From JANYJJ01 sp038241115 (GTDB lineage: Bacteria > Pseudomonadota > Gammaproteobacteria > Burkholderiales > Burkholderiaceae_C): a stretch of 28,484 nt of DNA. The stretch spans positions 1-28,484 of the forward strand of contig JBBRGA010000026.1 of NCBI GenBank assembly GCA_038241115.1, written 5' to 3'. Position 1 is the stretch's first letter. Every line of letters starts with the position of its first letter. Below are positions 1-8,352 of this stretch, piece by piece. Position numbers and translations under genes: made by a program. The notes under the pieces are model-generated. The model searched no databases. It was not told the origin of the DNA and worked only from the letters and a program-made list of their open reading frames with translations.

Positions 1-3000
1 CTGTCGATGTAGATCTCGACCAGATTCAGCGTGGTGATGCGAAGTTGCGAGCGCGTGGTCTGCGCGAATTGGCGGTTCGCGTCCATCACGCCGCGCACCA
101 GGGCCTGCACCGAGTCGGCAATGGTGAGGTTGGCCGACGAGTTGTAGCCAAGCAGCAAACTCGCCAAGGTAATGCCCTGCATGGTCTCGGTACCCCGCGC
201 CATGGCCGAACTGTCGAGCACGGTGATGAGGTAGCGCAGGCTGGCGGTGCGCACCGCATCGGTCAGCTTGCCCACGGTCAGCGAGCCGTCGTAAGGGCCC
301 AAACCCGCCACTACAGCGCCGCGATAACTGCCGCGCTGACGCTCTTGGTCGGTGCCGTTCAGCAGCACCGCGCTGGCCGTGCCCGCAGCGCCGGCGTACA
401 GCCCCAAATGGTTGCGAATGCTGAGTTCACCGTTCACCAACTCTTGGTCTATCAAGGCTTCGGCGCCTGAGATGGCGTCGCGCTCGTAGTGGCCGACCAA
501 AATCGGCTTCGTGACGCGGCGCAGGTCCATGGCGTGCACGCACAGCCGCAGCGCCTCGCGGGGTGCCGGCGCAGCACGCGCGCTGCGGTTGCTGGATTTT
601 TTGCCGCTGCCAAACAGGCCCGCGGCCAATTCCAAATCACTCGGGTAAGGAACGGGACCCGCGTCGTAGCTCGCCACCACGGCCTTGCCTGCCGCTTGTT
701 CGATGCCGCGCACTGCCGGCGGCGAGGACATGAGGTTGCCGCCGGTGCCCTCTTTCAACAACTCGGTGATGGCGGGGAAATACTCGCCGCTGGCGGGCAG
801 GTCGCCGTGCTCGGCCGGCATGTAAAAAAACTGGCCAATGCCGCCGATGCGGCCCGAGTCCCAGGTCACCGAGCCGTCGCCGTTGGGCGTGCCCAGCATC
901 TTCCAGGCGCCGCCTTCTTTGACAATGCCGCAAGGTGTTTTGGAGGCGCAGCCGAACACGTAAGCCACCTTGTCGGCATGCTTGGAGGGCAGTGAAGGCG
1001 CCTTGGCGGTGTCCTGTTCCCACAGCCACTGCGCCTGCTTCAGCACCGCAGCCGAGGGCACGCCGCCCACGTTGTTGCCAAACCAGAAGTCGCGCATGTC
1101 GGCCTTGAAGTCGCTCCAGACTTGGGGCGCGAAAAAGTCGGCCACAGTGGCCACGTTGCCCTGAAGTTCACCGGTGTCTTTGAAGCCCTGCTTGGGCAGC
1201 AGCTGCAGCGCACCCGGGAAGCCGGCAATGATGTCAATGACTTCTTGCAAGTCGTGCGCTTGGTCGAGCACGCCGAGCTTGCGCACGGTGTCGGCCTTGC
1301 CGATCAATGTTTCCACCATCAAGTGCGAGCCTTGGTTGGGCGTGCCCAGCATCACGAAGCGCGCGCCGTCGCGTTGCATCAACTCGTCCCACAACTTTGG
1401 ATGCTTGTGCACCAGCGCGCGCACCACCAGGCCGCCCATGCTGTGGGCCAAAACGCGCACGGGCTGCGCGGGCGCGTTGTTGACTGCGGCAGCGGCGTCG
1501 AGCTGCTCGCGCAACACCAAAGCCAGTTGATCGGCCAGCACGTCCATGGGCAAGCGCCAGTCGTAGGCGTGTGCCACGGTGCGGTGGCTGGCTTGCAGGT
1601 GCTCGTGCAAGTCGCCGTAAAACTGGGCAAACAAGGCCTCCGCGCTCACATCGTCTGGCGTCGCGCCAGCAGTGAGTTGTATCTTGGACAAGCCGCCCAC
1701 CAGCAGTGACGGCACGCTGAACCACACGCGGTCGCGTTGCTTCAACCACAAGTGCGAACCCATGATGCCGGGCAACAAAATCACAACCGGTTGCGGTGCT
1801 GCGATGCCAGCGCCGCGCGATTTCGTGCGCAGCGTCAGCGCCCTTTCATCCAACGCCGGCAAGGGCTCGAAGTTGTCGATCTGTTCGACGCTGGCATCGA
1901 ACAACCAGCGCTGCAAAGCGATGCGGGTGGTGTCGTTGGCAAAGTAATGGAAATGGTTCACCTCGGGGCCTTGGTCGAACAGCACGCGGGCGTTGTCGGG
2001 TCGCGCGATGCCGGCGCTCATGGCGTCGGTGTCCACCACCAAATCGTTGTCGCAGTTGTCGAAGAAAGTGAAGTCGGTGAACAGCACGGCCAGTTTTTTC
2101 AGCCAACCGCCGCCTTCGATATCGCCTGAGATCACCGCCAATTGCATGCCCGGTTGCGGTGTGGCGCGGGCCAAGAATTTGGACATGGGCGAGCCCGGCA
2201 ACATGGCTTCAATGCCGGGCACCAGATTCGGCTTGGTGCGGTTGCGCGCCACTTCCAGCACCACGCGCTTGAAGGCCGAATAAATCAGGTTGCCTTTGAG
2301 CGCAGGCACCCAGCCCATCAACGACAGCAAGCCCGACAAAAACACGTCGAAATTGCCACTGGCCAAACGCGTCCCGCGCGCCGGCGAGGCCACGCGCACA
2401 TAGCGCTCGATGCGCAGTTTTTTGCGCGCCAACTCGGCGGCCAAATCCCGCAACGCGGCGCGCTGTTCGGCGTGGGCTTTCAGCAGCTCGGATGTGATGC
2501 GCTCGCGCTCCTCGGGGTCGGCCTCGCCCAACGTGGCAGCGTCGAGCGCGTAGCCGTCGATCAAGCTGTCGAAGTCTTGCAGGCACAGCAGGTCACCCAC
2601 CAAACCACCGCGCGAATGCGTCACCAAATGCACCGCCGCACCGACGGGCAAAGCGCGCGCGAGTTGCAGGGCGTTGTCAACCGGGCTTTCCGACAGGCTG
2701 CGGTGTTCGAGTGCGAGCACGCGGTTGCCGTAGCGCTGCTCAAAGCCGTGCCAGAAGGTGCTGGAGACACTTTGCAGATCGTCAAAGCTGCCCTGCGTGC
2801 TGGAACCCGTGCCGTGGATGAGCACCAGCATCGGCCCGGCTTTGGCGTCGGCCTGGAGTTGCAAATTCCCGCTGTCGAGCCGCTCGGAAAGCTCGCCACC
2901 GACCCAGCGGTACAAACCGGGATCGCGTTTCAGGCGCGACTCAATCGCCCACATCAGCGCTTTCGTGCCAGCCCAGCTCACGCCCAGGTCGGCGTATCGC

Positions 3001-3566
3001 GCGATTTTTTCTTCGACTTTTTCGCCGATGATTTCGCAGGCCTTGCGCTTGGCGGCTTCAATGATCGGGTCGTTGTCAGTGCCCACCGTCATTTGAAAAA
3101 TGCCGGAGACCCAGTCGCTCACGCCACCGCGCGTGGCGTTGCTTGAACCCGGGCTTGCGCCGGCGTCTGTCGCGCGCTCGCGCAGGGCCTCGTCCAGCTT
3201 GAGCGCGCCGTCGGCGTCCACCGCGCCGGGATGGATGCGCTGCAACACATCGTGCAGGTTGGCCGGGTGGCTGATGAGCGTCACGCCGTCAGGCAACTCC
3301 AGCACGATCACCTGCCCCTCGACAGGCTTCAACGTTTGCTCGGTTTGCCCGCCGGGGCTGGAACGCGCCACCGGACTGAGGTCCAGTGCGGTGTCTACGC
3401 GCAGCAAACCAGGCGGCAGAAATGGGTCAACGTCGAGTACGTTGGCAGAGCGCTGGGTCGACTCGAACATGCGAGGCAATCTCAATGCTGCGGGGCTGCC
3501 GAGGTCGGCGGAGCGCGAGGCACCCACCGCGGCGGCGCGAACTTTGAATTGAACTGGGCTGCGCAT
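1..3566 (-). CDS. Large protein with two alpha/beta-hydrolase modules (3' end beyond window)
   Basis: One uninterrupted minus-strand frame of 1188 codons runs from ATG at 3566 (GGGAG 6-7 nt upstream) off the left edge, so the C-terminus is missing. The first hydrolase-like module has an oxyanion-type IHGTG (H251) and a nucleophile elbow THSRGG (S318). A second module starts near residue 595 with LLPGIMGSHL, typical of lecithin:cholesterol acyltransferase/lipase-like folds, and carries AHSMGG (S709). After about residue 1000 comes a different alpha/beta-rich region (ILVGHYERDAISGAE, then VVAGLGPYDGSLT) that I do not recognise. No signal peptide or membrane segment is seen, so it is probably cytoplasmic. 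From memory, similar long proteins end in a caspase-like CHAT domain; that part would lie outside the window and is only a guess. Lipase, esterase or acyltransferase activity is likely; the substrate is unknown. Confidence 0.85.
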   Translation of the reverse strand, partial: MRSPVQFKVRAAAVGASRSADLGSPAALRLPRMFESTQRSANVLDVDPFLPPGLLRVDTALDLSPVARSSPGGQTEQTLKPVEGQVIVLELPDGVTLISHPANLHDVLQRIHPGAVDADGALKLDEALRERATDAGASPGSSNATRGGVSDWVSGIFQMTVGTDNDPIIEAAKRKACEIIGEKVEEKIARYADLGVSWAGTKALMWAIESRLKRDPGLYRWVGGELSERLDSGNLQLQADAKAGPMLVLIHGTGSSTQGSFDDLQSVSSTFWHGFEQRYGNRVLALEHRSLSESPVDNALQLARALPVGAAVHLVTHSRGGLVGDLLCLQDFDSLIDGYALDAATLGEADPEERERITSELLKAHAEQRAALRDLAAELARKKLRIERYVRVASPARGTRLASGNFDVFLSGLLSLMGWVPALKGNLIYSAFKRVVLEVARNRTKPNLVPGIEAMLPGSPMSKFLARATPQPGMQLAVISGDIEGGGWLKKLAVLFTDFTFFDNCDNDLVVDTDAMSAGIARPDNARVLFDQGPEVNHFHYFANDTTRIALQRWLFDASVEQIDNFEPLPALDERALTLRTKSRGAGIAAPQPVVILLPGIMGSHLWLKQRDRVWFSVPSLLVGGLSKIQLTAGATPDDVSAEALFAQFYGDLHEHLQASHRTVAHAYDWRLPMDVLADQLALVLREQLDAAAAVNNAPAQPVRVLAHSMGGLVVRALVHKHPKLWDELMQRDGARFVMLGTPNQGSHLMVETLIGKADTVRKLGVLDQAHDLQEVIDIIAGFPGALQLLPKQGFKDTGELQGNVATVADFFAPQVWSDFKADMRDFWFGNNVGGVPSAAVLKQAQWLWEQDTAKAPSLPSKHADKVAYVFGCASKTPCGIVKEGGAWKMLGTPNGDGSVTWDSGRIGGIGQFFYMPAEHGDLPASGEYFPAITELLKEGTGGNLMSSPPAVRGIEQAAGKAVVASYDAGPVPYPSDLELAAGLFGSGKKSSNRSARAAPAPREALRLCVHAMDLRRVTKPILVGHYERDAISGAEALIDQELVNGELSIRNHLGLYAGAAGTASAVLLNGTDQERQRGSYRGAVVAGLGPYDGSLTVGKLTDAVRTASLRYLITVLDSSAMARGTETMQGITLASLLLGYNSSANLTIADSVQALVRGVMDANRQFAQTTRSQLRITTLNLVEIYID

Positions 3567-3579
3567 GCTGTCTCCCTGT

Positions 3580-3612
3580 GGTTTGCAAAATTTCGGTTTG
3601 CAAAATTCGGTG
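3580..3612 (-). promoter_or_regulatory. Direct repeat in the leader of the large hydrolase gene
   Basis: The sequence GGTTTGCAAAATT occurs twice about 16 bp apart (plus-strand reading), directly upstream of the minus-strand start at 3566. Spacing and position suit an operator or a promoter-element duplication, but no known site was recognised. Confidence 0.3.
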
Positions 3613-3705
3613 TGCTGCATTCAGCGAGCAGCGCTGCCGCAGTGCATCACAGCCAAGGCGAGATCACCATCCCCAAGAATGATTCGGTGAGAGCATGAAA
3701 TCTGC

Positions 3706-3753
3706 GGGCACAGACTCGGGCACAGACTTGGGCACAGACGCGAACACAGACCC
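3706..3753. repeat. 12-bp tandem repeat, four units
   Basis: Units GGGCACAGACTC, GGGCACAGACTT, GGGCACAGACGC and GAACACAGACCC lie head to tail in the gap between the large hydrolase gene and the lipoprotein terminator. No gene in this gap is convincing; open frames across it have no recognisable protein character. Confidence 0.85.
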
Positions 3754-3788
3754 GAAAACAAACGCCGCAATGAAGGGGCAGCGCCAAG

Positions 3789-3816
3789 AAAAAAGCGCGC
3801 CGGGCGGCGCGCTTTT
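3789..3816 (-). terminator. Rho-independent terminator of the lipoprotein gene
   Basis: A perfect GCGCGCC/GGCGCGC stem with a four-base loop is followed, in the minus-strand direction, by six T residues. It lies 37 nt beyond the stop codon at 3853. The plus-strand side also has four T residues, so it may act weakly in both directions. Confidence 0.85.
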
Positions 3817-3852
3817 ACAGGGCGTGTGTTTCGGTTCGCAGGTTCGTCGGAC

Positions 3853-4341
3853 TCAGCCTTTGGTGGATGGAACCACAACGACGGGCGCCCTCGTCACGCG
3901 CACTTTGCCGCCAGTGGTCACCAAGATCACGGAATCGCCAGCGCTCAAGGTTTCGCCGGCCTTGGCCTGAACGATGGCGCGCCGTTCTCCGTTTCGCAGT
4001 TGCACCAATATTTCTACCGCGTCCTCGCGAGTGGACATGCGCTCTACTGCGTTGCCCGCCACCGCGCCCACCACCGCACCCAGCACTCCGGCCACCATGC
4101 CTTCGCGTCGCCCGCCCACCGTCGAGCCGGCGATGCCGCCGATCACGCCACCGGCTGCTGCACCGCCGCCGGTTTGATTGCCATCCACCACCACGGCTCG
4201 CACCGAAAGCACGGTGGCGTCTTGCACTTGCGCCAGGCGCTGCGCGTCGCCGCGCTGGACCACATCGGGGCTGGTTGTCGAGCAGCCGCTCACAACGGCC
4301 AGAACGGCCGCAGCCGACACAACAAGAATGAGTTTTTTCAT
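3853..4341 (-). CDS. SlyB-like glycine-zipper outer-membrane lipoprotein
   Basis: This 162-aa protein begins with a lipoprotein signal peptide (MKKLILVVSAAAVLAVVSGC) whose lipobox ends at Cys20, so it should be lipidated and anchored in the outer membrane. Residues about 50-95 form a glycine-zipper segment (GGGAAAGG, VIGGIAGSTVGG, AGVLGAVVGAVAGNAVE) typical of the SlyB/PcpY 2TM family, followed by a beta-rich C-terminal half. The start at 4341 is preferred over a longer upstream frame because it has GGAG 8 nt upstream and gives a proper signal peptide. SlyB proteins support outer-membrane integrity and are often under stress control; no regulator site is visible here. The gene stands alone and has its own terminator. 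Confidence 0.88.
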   Translation of the reverse strand: MKKLILVVSAAAVLAVVSGCSTTSPDVVQRGDAQRLAQVQDATVLSVRAVVVDGNQTGGGAAAGGVIGGIAGSTVGGRREGMVAGVLGAVVGAVAGNAVERMSTREDAVEILVQLRNGERRAIVQAKAGETLSAGDSVILVTTGGKVRVTRAPVVVVPSTKG

Positions 4342-4476
4342 CAAAGATTCTCCAAAAGCTGTGAGGGCAACGCGCTGAACGCCGCTCTCGTTGACGCATC
4401 CGAGCGCGCAGCGCCCTGGAAGCGAGAAAGTTTCACGGCGCTTGACGAAGAAAGCCATTTGGTCGGACACCGCGAC

Positions 4477-5034
4477 TCACGCATGCAGCCGACTGTGCTT
4501 GGGCACGCTGGCCAGCAGGAACTCCATTTGGTCGGCCAGAATGCGTCGCCCTCGCAGAATCATGTCTTCATGCAGGCTCGGCATGTAAGGCAAATACAGC
4601 AACGACATGCGCGCCTCTTCGGGCAGGCGGTTGCCTTTGTGGCCGTTGCACGACCGGCAAGCCGTGATGCAGTTCATCCAGCTGTCCAGACCGCCTCGTG
4701 AGGTGGGCGTGATGTGTTCGCGCGTCAGGTCTTCTGCGGCCTCTCGGCAACCGCAGTACGCGCAGACATAGCGGTCGCGCGCAAATATCTTCGGGTTTGA
4801 AAGCGCAGGCGTTTGTCGCCAAGCCCGGCTGGGCACGGCACCGCGCACAGCAATGATGGGATGAACCTCGATGCGCGACTGCAAACCGGTGCGCCGCTGA
4901 GTGCCGCCGCGCAGCACGAAAAACGCGTCGCCCAAAGTCCAGGCGATGCCGTCGCAGGCATAGATCACAGCGGCTTCGCGCGCAGAAATCCACGCTTGCG
5001 GCCTGCCAGACATGTCGAGTTGCAGAACTTCCAT
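4477..5034 (-). CDS. HNH endonuclease family protein
   Basis: This 185-aa protein has a C-terminal zinc-supported HNH fold: CAYC (C91, C94), REHITPTSRGG (H107) and WMNCITACRSCNGHKGNR (N121, C126, C129, N130, K133). These carry the two CxxC zinc knuckles and the catalytic histidine/asparagine of McrA/5-methylcytosine-type HNH proteins. The N-terminal 85 residues are a strand-rich domain usual in this proteobacterial subgroup. The start at 5034 has GGGAGG about 8 nt upstream; a longer frame to 5229 has low-quality sequence and no ribosome site. No methyltransferase or phage gene lies next to it, so a restriction role is not supported; it is more likely a stand-alone conserved nuclease of unknown target. 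Confidence 0.88.
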   Translation of the reverse strand: MEVLQLDMSGRPQAWISAREAAVIYACDGIAWTLGDAFFVLRGGTQRRTGLQSRIEVHPIIAVRGAVPSRAWRQTPALSNPKIFARDRYVCAYCGCREAAEDLTREHITPTSRGGLDSWMNCITACRSCNGHKGNRLPEEARMSLLYLPYMPSLHEDMILRGRRILADQMEFLLASVPKHSRLHA

Positions 5035-5227
5035 GAAATCCGAACCTCCCACGTCGAGCGTAACCGCTTGCTGCCGACGACTCAAGTGGCGGGCCATCAA
5101 GCGCCAGCATTTGCCTCGGTTCTGGTTTTTCCTGTTTTTAGGCGACTTTCCTGCACGAAGTAGGCATGAATCCCTAGAAATGGCTGCGAATGATGGCGCG
5201 CAGCGCACGTCTTTTCTGCAAAATAGC

Positions 5228-5239
5228 ACGACCGTTCGT
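5228..5239. promoter_or_regulatory. Candidate TetR operator
   Basis: ACGACCGTTCGT has inverted 4-bp arms (ACGA/TCGT) around a CCGT centre and is followed by a T-run. It lies in the 305-bp gap between the divergent HNH and TetR genes, about 100 bp before the regulator start, the expected place for autoregulation. Half-sites are short, so this is only suggestive. The rest of the gap (5035-5339) shows nothing else I can name. Confidence 0.4.
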
Positions 5240-5339
5240 TTTTACAAATCAAACCGCTTCCGAAACTCAGAAAAGCACCGTGAACCTGCCTGCTTCCGCT
5301 CACCTTCTCGTGCCCGCCGACACACACGCAGCACTGCCC

Positions 5340-5996
5340 ATGCGCGCGCTACAGAAGGGTCAACAAACGCGCACGGCCATCCTCGATGCGGCGCTCGGCT
5401 TGGCGTCGCAAATTGGCCTGGAGGGCTTGTCCATCGGCGCGCTGGCCGAAGTGACGCGCATGAGCAAGTCAGGCGTTTTTGCCCACTTCGGCTCGCGCGA
5501 AGAATTGCAAATCTCGGTGGTGCGCGAGTACCACGCCAAATTCAAGGACGAGGTGTTCTTGCCTGCCATGTTGCACCCGCGGGGCCTGCCACGCTTCAAG
5601 GCGCTTTTCGATTTGTGGGTCAAACGCGTATCGGTAGAAATCGATTCTGGATGCCTCTACATCAGCGGTGCCGTCGAGTTTGACGACCGCCCCGGCCCGG
5701 TGCGCGACGCCTTGGTCGGCATGGTGCAGGACTGGCAGCACGCCTTGGAACGCGCCATCGGCATTGCCGCAGCCGAAGGCCATTTGAAAGCCGACCTTGA
5801 AGCCGAACAGCTGCTCTTTGAAGTGCACGGACTGATCTTGGCGTTGCACCACGACGCCCGTTTTCTGCGCAAGCCGGGCGCTGTCGCCCGCGCCCGCACG
5901 GCGTTTGCGCGTGTTGTGGCGCATTACTCGTCAGTTCCAACTGCGGTCAAGGACTCCGAAAAAGCCACCGCTGCCGCCTTCACCGTCACCAACTGA
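5340..5996 (+). CDS. TetR/AcrR family transcriptional regulator
   Basis: This 218-aa protein has an N-terminal TetR DNA-binding domain: TRTAILDAALGLASQIGLE, then the helix-turn-helix LSIGALAEVTRMSKSGVFAH and the trailing FGSREEL. The C-terminal helical region should hold the ligand pocket. The start at 5340 fits the family; GTG at 5280 would add 20 residues and cannot be excluded, while the longer frame from 5190 is unlikely. It is separated from the acyl-CoA dehydrogenase gene by only 31 bp and is probably co-transcribed with the beta-oxidation genes. By position it should repress them and be released by an acyl-CoA or related ligand; the ligand is inferred, not seen. Confidence 0.92.
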   Translation: MRALQKGQQTRTAILDAALGLASQIGLEGLSIGALAEVTRMSKSGVFAHFGSREELQISVVREYHAKFKDEVFLPAMLHPRGLPRFKALFDLWVKRVSVEIDSGCLYISGAVEFDDRPGPVRDALVGMVQDWQHALERAIGIAAAEGHLKADLEAEQLLFEVHGLILALHHDARFLRKPGAVARARTAFARVVAHYSSVPTAVKDSEKATAAAFTVTN

Positions 5997-6027
5997 ATCC
6001 CATTCTTTTTTTCTTGGAGTACCTCTG

Positions 6028-7818
6028 ATGTCTCACTACACCCCACCGCTTCGCGACATGCAATTTGTGATGCACGAAGTGCTCAACGTTGTGGCTGAAC
6101 TGAAGCAAATTCCGGCGCACGCCGACATTGACGCTGACACCATCAACGCCGTGATCGAAGAAGGCGGCAAGTTCGCGTCCCAGGTGGCCTACCCGCTGAA
6201 CCAAAGCGGCGACGCACAGGGCTGCGTGCTCGACCAAGCCACGCATGAAGTTTCTGCACCCACCGGCTTCAAAGAGGCTTACGCCAAATACGTGGAGGGC
6301 GGCTGGCCCTCACTGAGTTGCGACCCGGCTTACGGCGGCCAAGGCTTGCCGCACATCGTCAACCAGGCGCTTTACGAAATGCTGAACTCGGCCAACCAGG
6401 CTTGGACCATGTACCCCGGCTTGTCACACGGCGCCTACGAGTGCCTGCACGCCCACGGCAGCGAAGAACAAAAGGCCACTTACCTGCACAAGCTCACCAG
6501 CGGCCAGTGGACCGGCACCATGTGCCTGACCGAGGCTCACTGCGGCACCGACCTGGGCATGATGCGCAGCAAGGCCGAACCTTTGGCCGACGGCAGTTAC
6601 AAGATCACCGGAAACAAGATCTTCATCTCGGCGGGTGAACACAATCTGGCCGAGAACATCATTCACTTGGTGTTGGCTCGCATGCCCGATGCGCCCGCAG
6701 GCTCCAAAGGCATTTCACTGTTTGTGGTGCCGAAGTTTTTGGTCAACCCTGATGGTTCGCTGGGCGCACGCAACCCGATTTTTTGCGGCGGCCTGGAACA
6801 CAAGATGGGCATTCATGGCAACGCCACCGCGCAGATCAATTTGGACGGCGCCATCGGCACTTTGGTGGGTCAGCCCCACAAAGGTTTGGCGGCCATGTTC
6901 GTGATGATGAACGCCGCCCGCTTGGGCGTGGGGATGCAGTCCCTCGGCTTGACCGAAGTTGCTTATCAAAACGCGGTGGCATACGCCAAAGACCGCATTC
7001 AAATGCGCTCACTGTCGGGCGTGAAATCACCAGAAAAGGCGGCTGACTCGATCATCGTCCACCCCGACGTTCGCAAGATGCTGCTGACCGCTCGCGCCTA
7101 CGCAGAGGGCGGCCGCGCACTGGCGATGTGGACCACCATGCTGCTCGACAAACAAGCGGGCAGCACCGATGAAGCAGAGCGCCAAGAATGCGCCGACATG
7201 GCGGCCTTGGTGACGCCCATCGTCAAAGCGTTTTTGACCGACAACGCCTGGCTGGCCACCTCGCACTGCATGCAAGTTTTCGGCGGCCACGGCTACATCC
7301 GCGAATGGGGCATGGAGCAATTTGTGCGCGATGCCCGCATCAACATGATCTACGAGGGCACCAACACCATTCAGTCGCTTGATTTGCTGGGCCGCAAAGT
7401 GTTGGGCGACAACGGTGCAAAGCTGAAGAAATTTGGCAAGTTGGTGGCCGACTTCATCGAAGAAGAAGGCACCAATGAAGCCATGCAGGAGTTCATCAAC
7501 CCGCTGGCCGATTTGGGCGACAAGGTCACCAAGCTCACCACCGAAATTGGCATGAAAGCGTTCAAGAACCCCGACGAAGTGGGCGCCGCAGCGGTTGACT
7601 ACCTGCGCGTGTGTGGCCACTTGGTGTTTGCTTACTTCTGGGCTCGCATGGCCAAAGTGGCGCTCGAAAAAGTCGAAGGTGGTGACCCGTTTTACAAAGC
7701 CAAACTCATCACCGCGCGCTTTTACTTTGCCAAGTTGCTGCCCGAGACGGCATCATTGATACGCACCGCGCGCGCGGGGTCGGCGTCACTGATGGAAATG
7801 GAAGAAGCGCTGTTCTAG
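6028..7818 (+). CDS. Acyl-CoA dehydrogenase (DmdC/FadE-like, long form)
   Basis: This 596-aa FAD enzyme should oxidise acyl-CoA to trans-2-enoyl-CoA, the first step of beta-oxidation. The N-terminus (YTPPLRDMQFVMHEVLNV) is the extra short domain found in the ~600-aa subgroup that includes DmdC. The FAD/substrate signature MCLTEAHCGTDLGMM is followed by GNKIFISAGEH. The likely catalytic base is Glu443 in MIYEGTNTIQSLDLLGRK. A C-terminal helical extension after about residue 470 is also typical of the subgroup. GGAG lies 8 nt before ATG 6028; an upstream frame reaching into the TetR gene is a shadow. Chain-length preference cannot be read; a 3-methylmercaptopropionyl-CoA role is possible but the downstream genes favour fatty acids. 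Confidence 0.93.
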   Translation: MSHYTPPLRDMQFVMHEVLNVVAELKQIPAHADIDADTINAVIEEGGKFASQVAYPLNQSGDAQGCVLDQATHEVSAPTGFKEAYAKYVEGGWPSLSCDPAYGGQGLPHIVNQALYEMLNSANQAWTMYPGLSHGAYECLHAHGSEEQKATYLHKLTSGQWTGTMCLTEAHCGTDLGMMRSKAEPLADGSYKITGNKIFISAGEHNLAENIIHLVLARMPDAPAGSKGISLFVVPKFLVNPDGSLGARNPIFCGGLEHKMGIHGNATAQINLDGAIGTLVGQPHKGLAAMFVMMNAARLGVGMQSLGLTEVAYQNAVAYAKDRIQMRSLSGVKSPEKAADSIIVHPDVRKMLLTARAYAEGGRALAMWTTMLLDKQAGSTDEAERQECADMAALVTPIVKAFLTDNAWLATSHCMQVFGGHGYIREWGMEQFVRDARINMIYEGTNTIQSLDLLGRKVLGDNGAKLKKFGKLVADFIEEEGTNEAMQEFINPLADLGDKVTKLTTEIGMKAFKNPDEVGAAAVDYLRVCGHLVFAYFWARMAKVALEKVEGGDPFYKAKLITARFYFAKLLPETASLIRTARAGSASLMEMEEALF

Positions 7819-7866
7819 ATCGCTTGCTGTTCAGTTTTTTGAATCAAAAAAAATCAAGGAGACCCC

Positions 7867-8310
7867 ATGTTGAAAATAGGTTTGGCAATCGCTGTTTTTC
7901 TGGCGCACACCGCCGTGTTCGCGCAGGTCACACCTGCCGGTCTGTGGAAGACCATCGACGACGAAACCAAGAAGGAAAAGTCGCTGATACGCGTGACCGA
8001 ATCGGGCGGCGTGTTCACCGGCAAGCTGGAAAAACTGTTGGACCCTGCCACCAAAGCTGACGCGGTGTGTGAGAAGTGCTCCGACGAGCGCAAAGACAAA
8101 CCCGTGTTGGGCATGACCCTGATACGCAACGTCAAAAAGAACGCCGATGAGGCGGCCCAGTGGGACGGCGGCGACATCCTGGACCCTAACAACGGCAAGG
8201 TCTACAAAGTACGGATCAAGCCCGTCGATGGCGGCAAGAGTTTGGAAGTTCGCGGCTACATCGGAGCGCCCATCCTGGGTCGCACGCAAACCTGGCTGCG
8301 CGTTGAGTAG
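7867..8310 (+). CDS. DUF2147 periplasmic protein
   Basis: This 147-aa protein has a signal peptide (LKIGLAIAVFLAHTAVFA, cleavage near residue 19) and the usual DUF2147 pattern: GLWKTIDDETKKEKSLIRV near the mature N-terminus, CEKC in the middle, GGDILDPNNGKVYKV and a final GRTQTWLRV. AAGGAG precedes the start. It should be exported and form a small beta-barrel, lipocalin-like domain. It lies 48 bp after the acyl-CoA dehydrogenase and 42 bp before the multifunctional enzyme, inside the operon. Its function is unknown; a role in lipid or acyl-ligand handling at the envelope is inferred from position only. Confidence 0.88.
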   Translation: MLKIGLAIAVFLAHTAVFAQVTPAGLWKTIDDETKKEKSLIRVTESGGVFTGKLEKLLDPATKADAVCEKCSDERKDKPVLGMTLIRNVKKNADEAAQWDGGDILDPNNGKVYKVRIKPVDGGKSLEVRGYIGAPILGRTQTWLRVE

Positions 8311-8352
8311 CCCGGTAACAGAGCACGCGTTCAACTAAAAAATGAGAAAACC

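Noticed and set aside
2142..3146. 334-codon plus-strand open frame
   Set aside because: It lies opposite the large hydrolase gene, whose frame carries clear catalytic motifs; this one is Gln/His/Arg-rich shadow sequence.
3695..3970. Small plus-strand gene with GTDxGTD repeats
   Set aside because: The repeats come from the 12-bp tandem; the frame crosses the terminator and runs antisense into the lipoprotein gene, with no ribosome site.
4477..5034. Restriction or anti-phage system around the HNH protein
   Set aside because: No methyltransferase, specificity subunit or other defence gene is adjacent; neighbours are a lipoprotein and a metabolic regulator.
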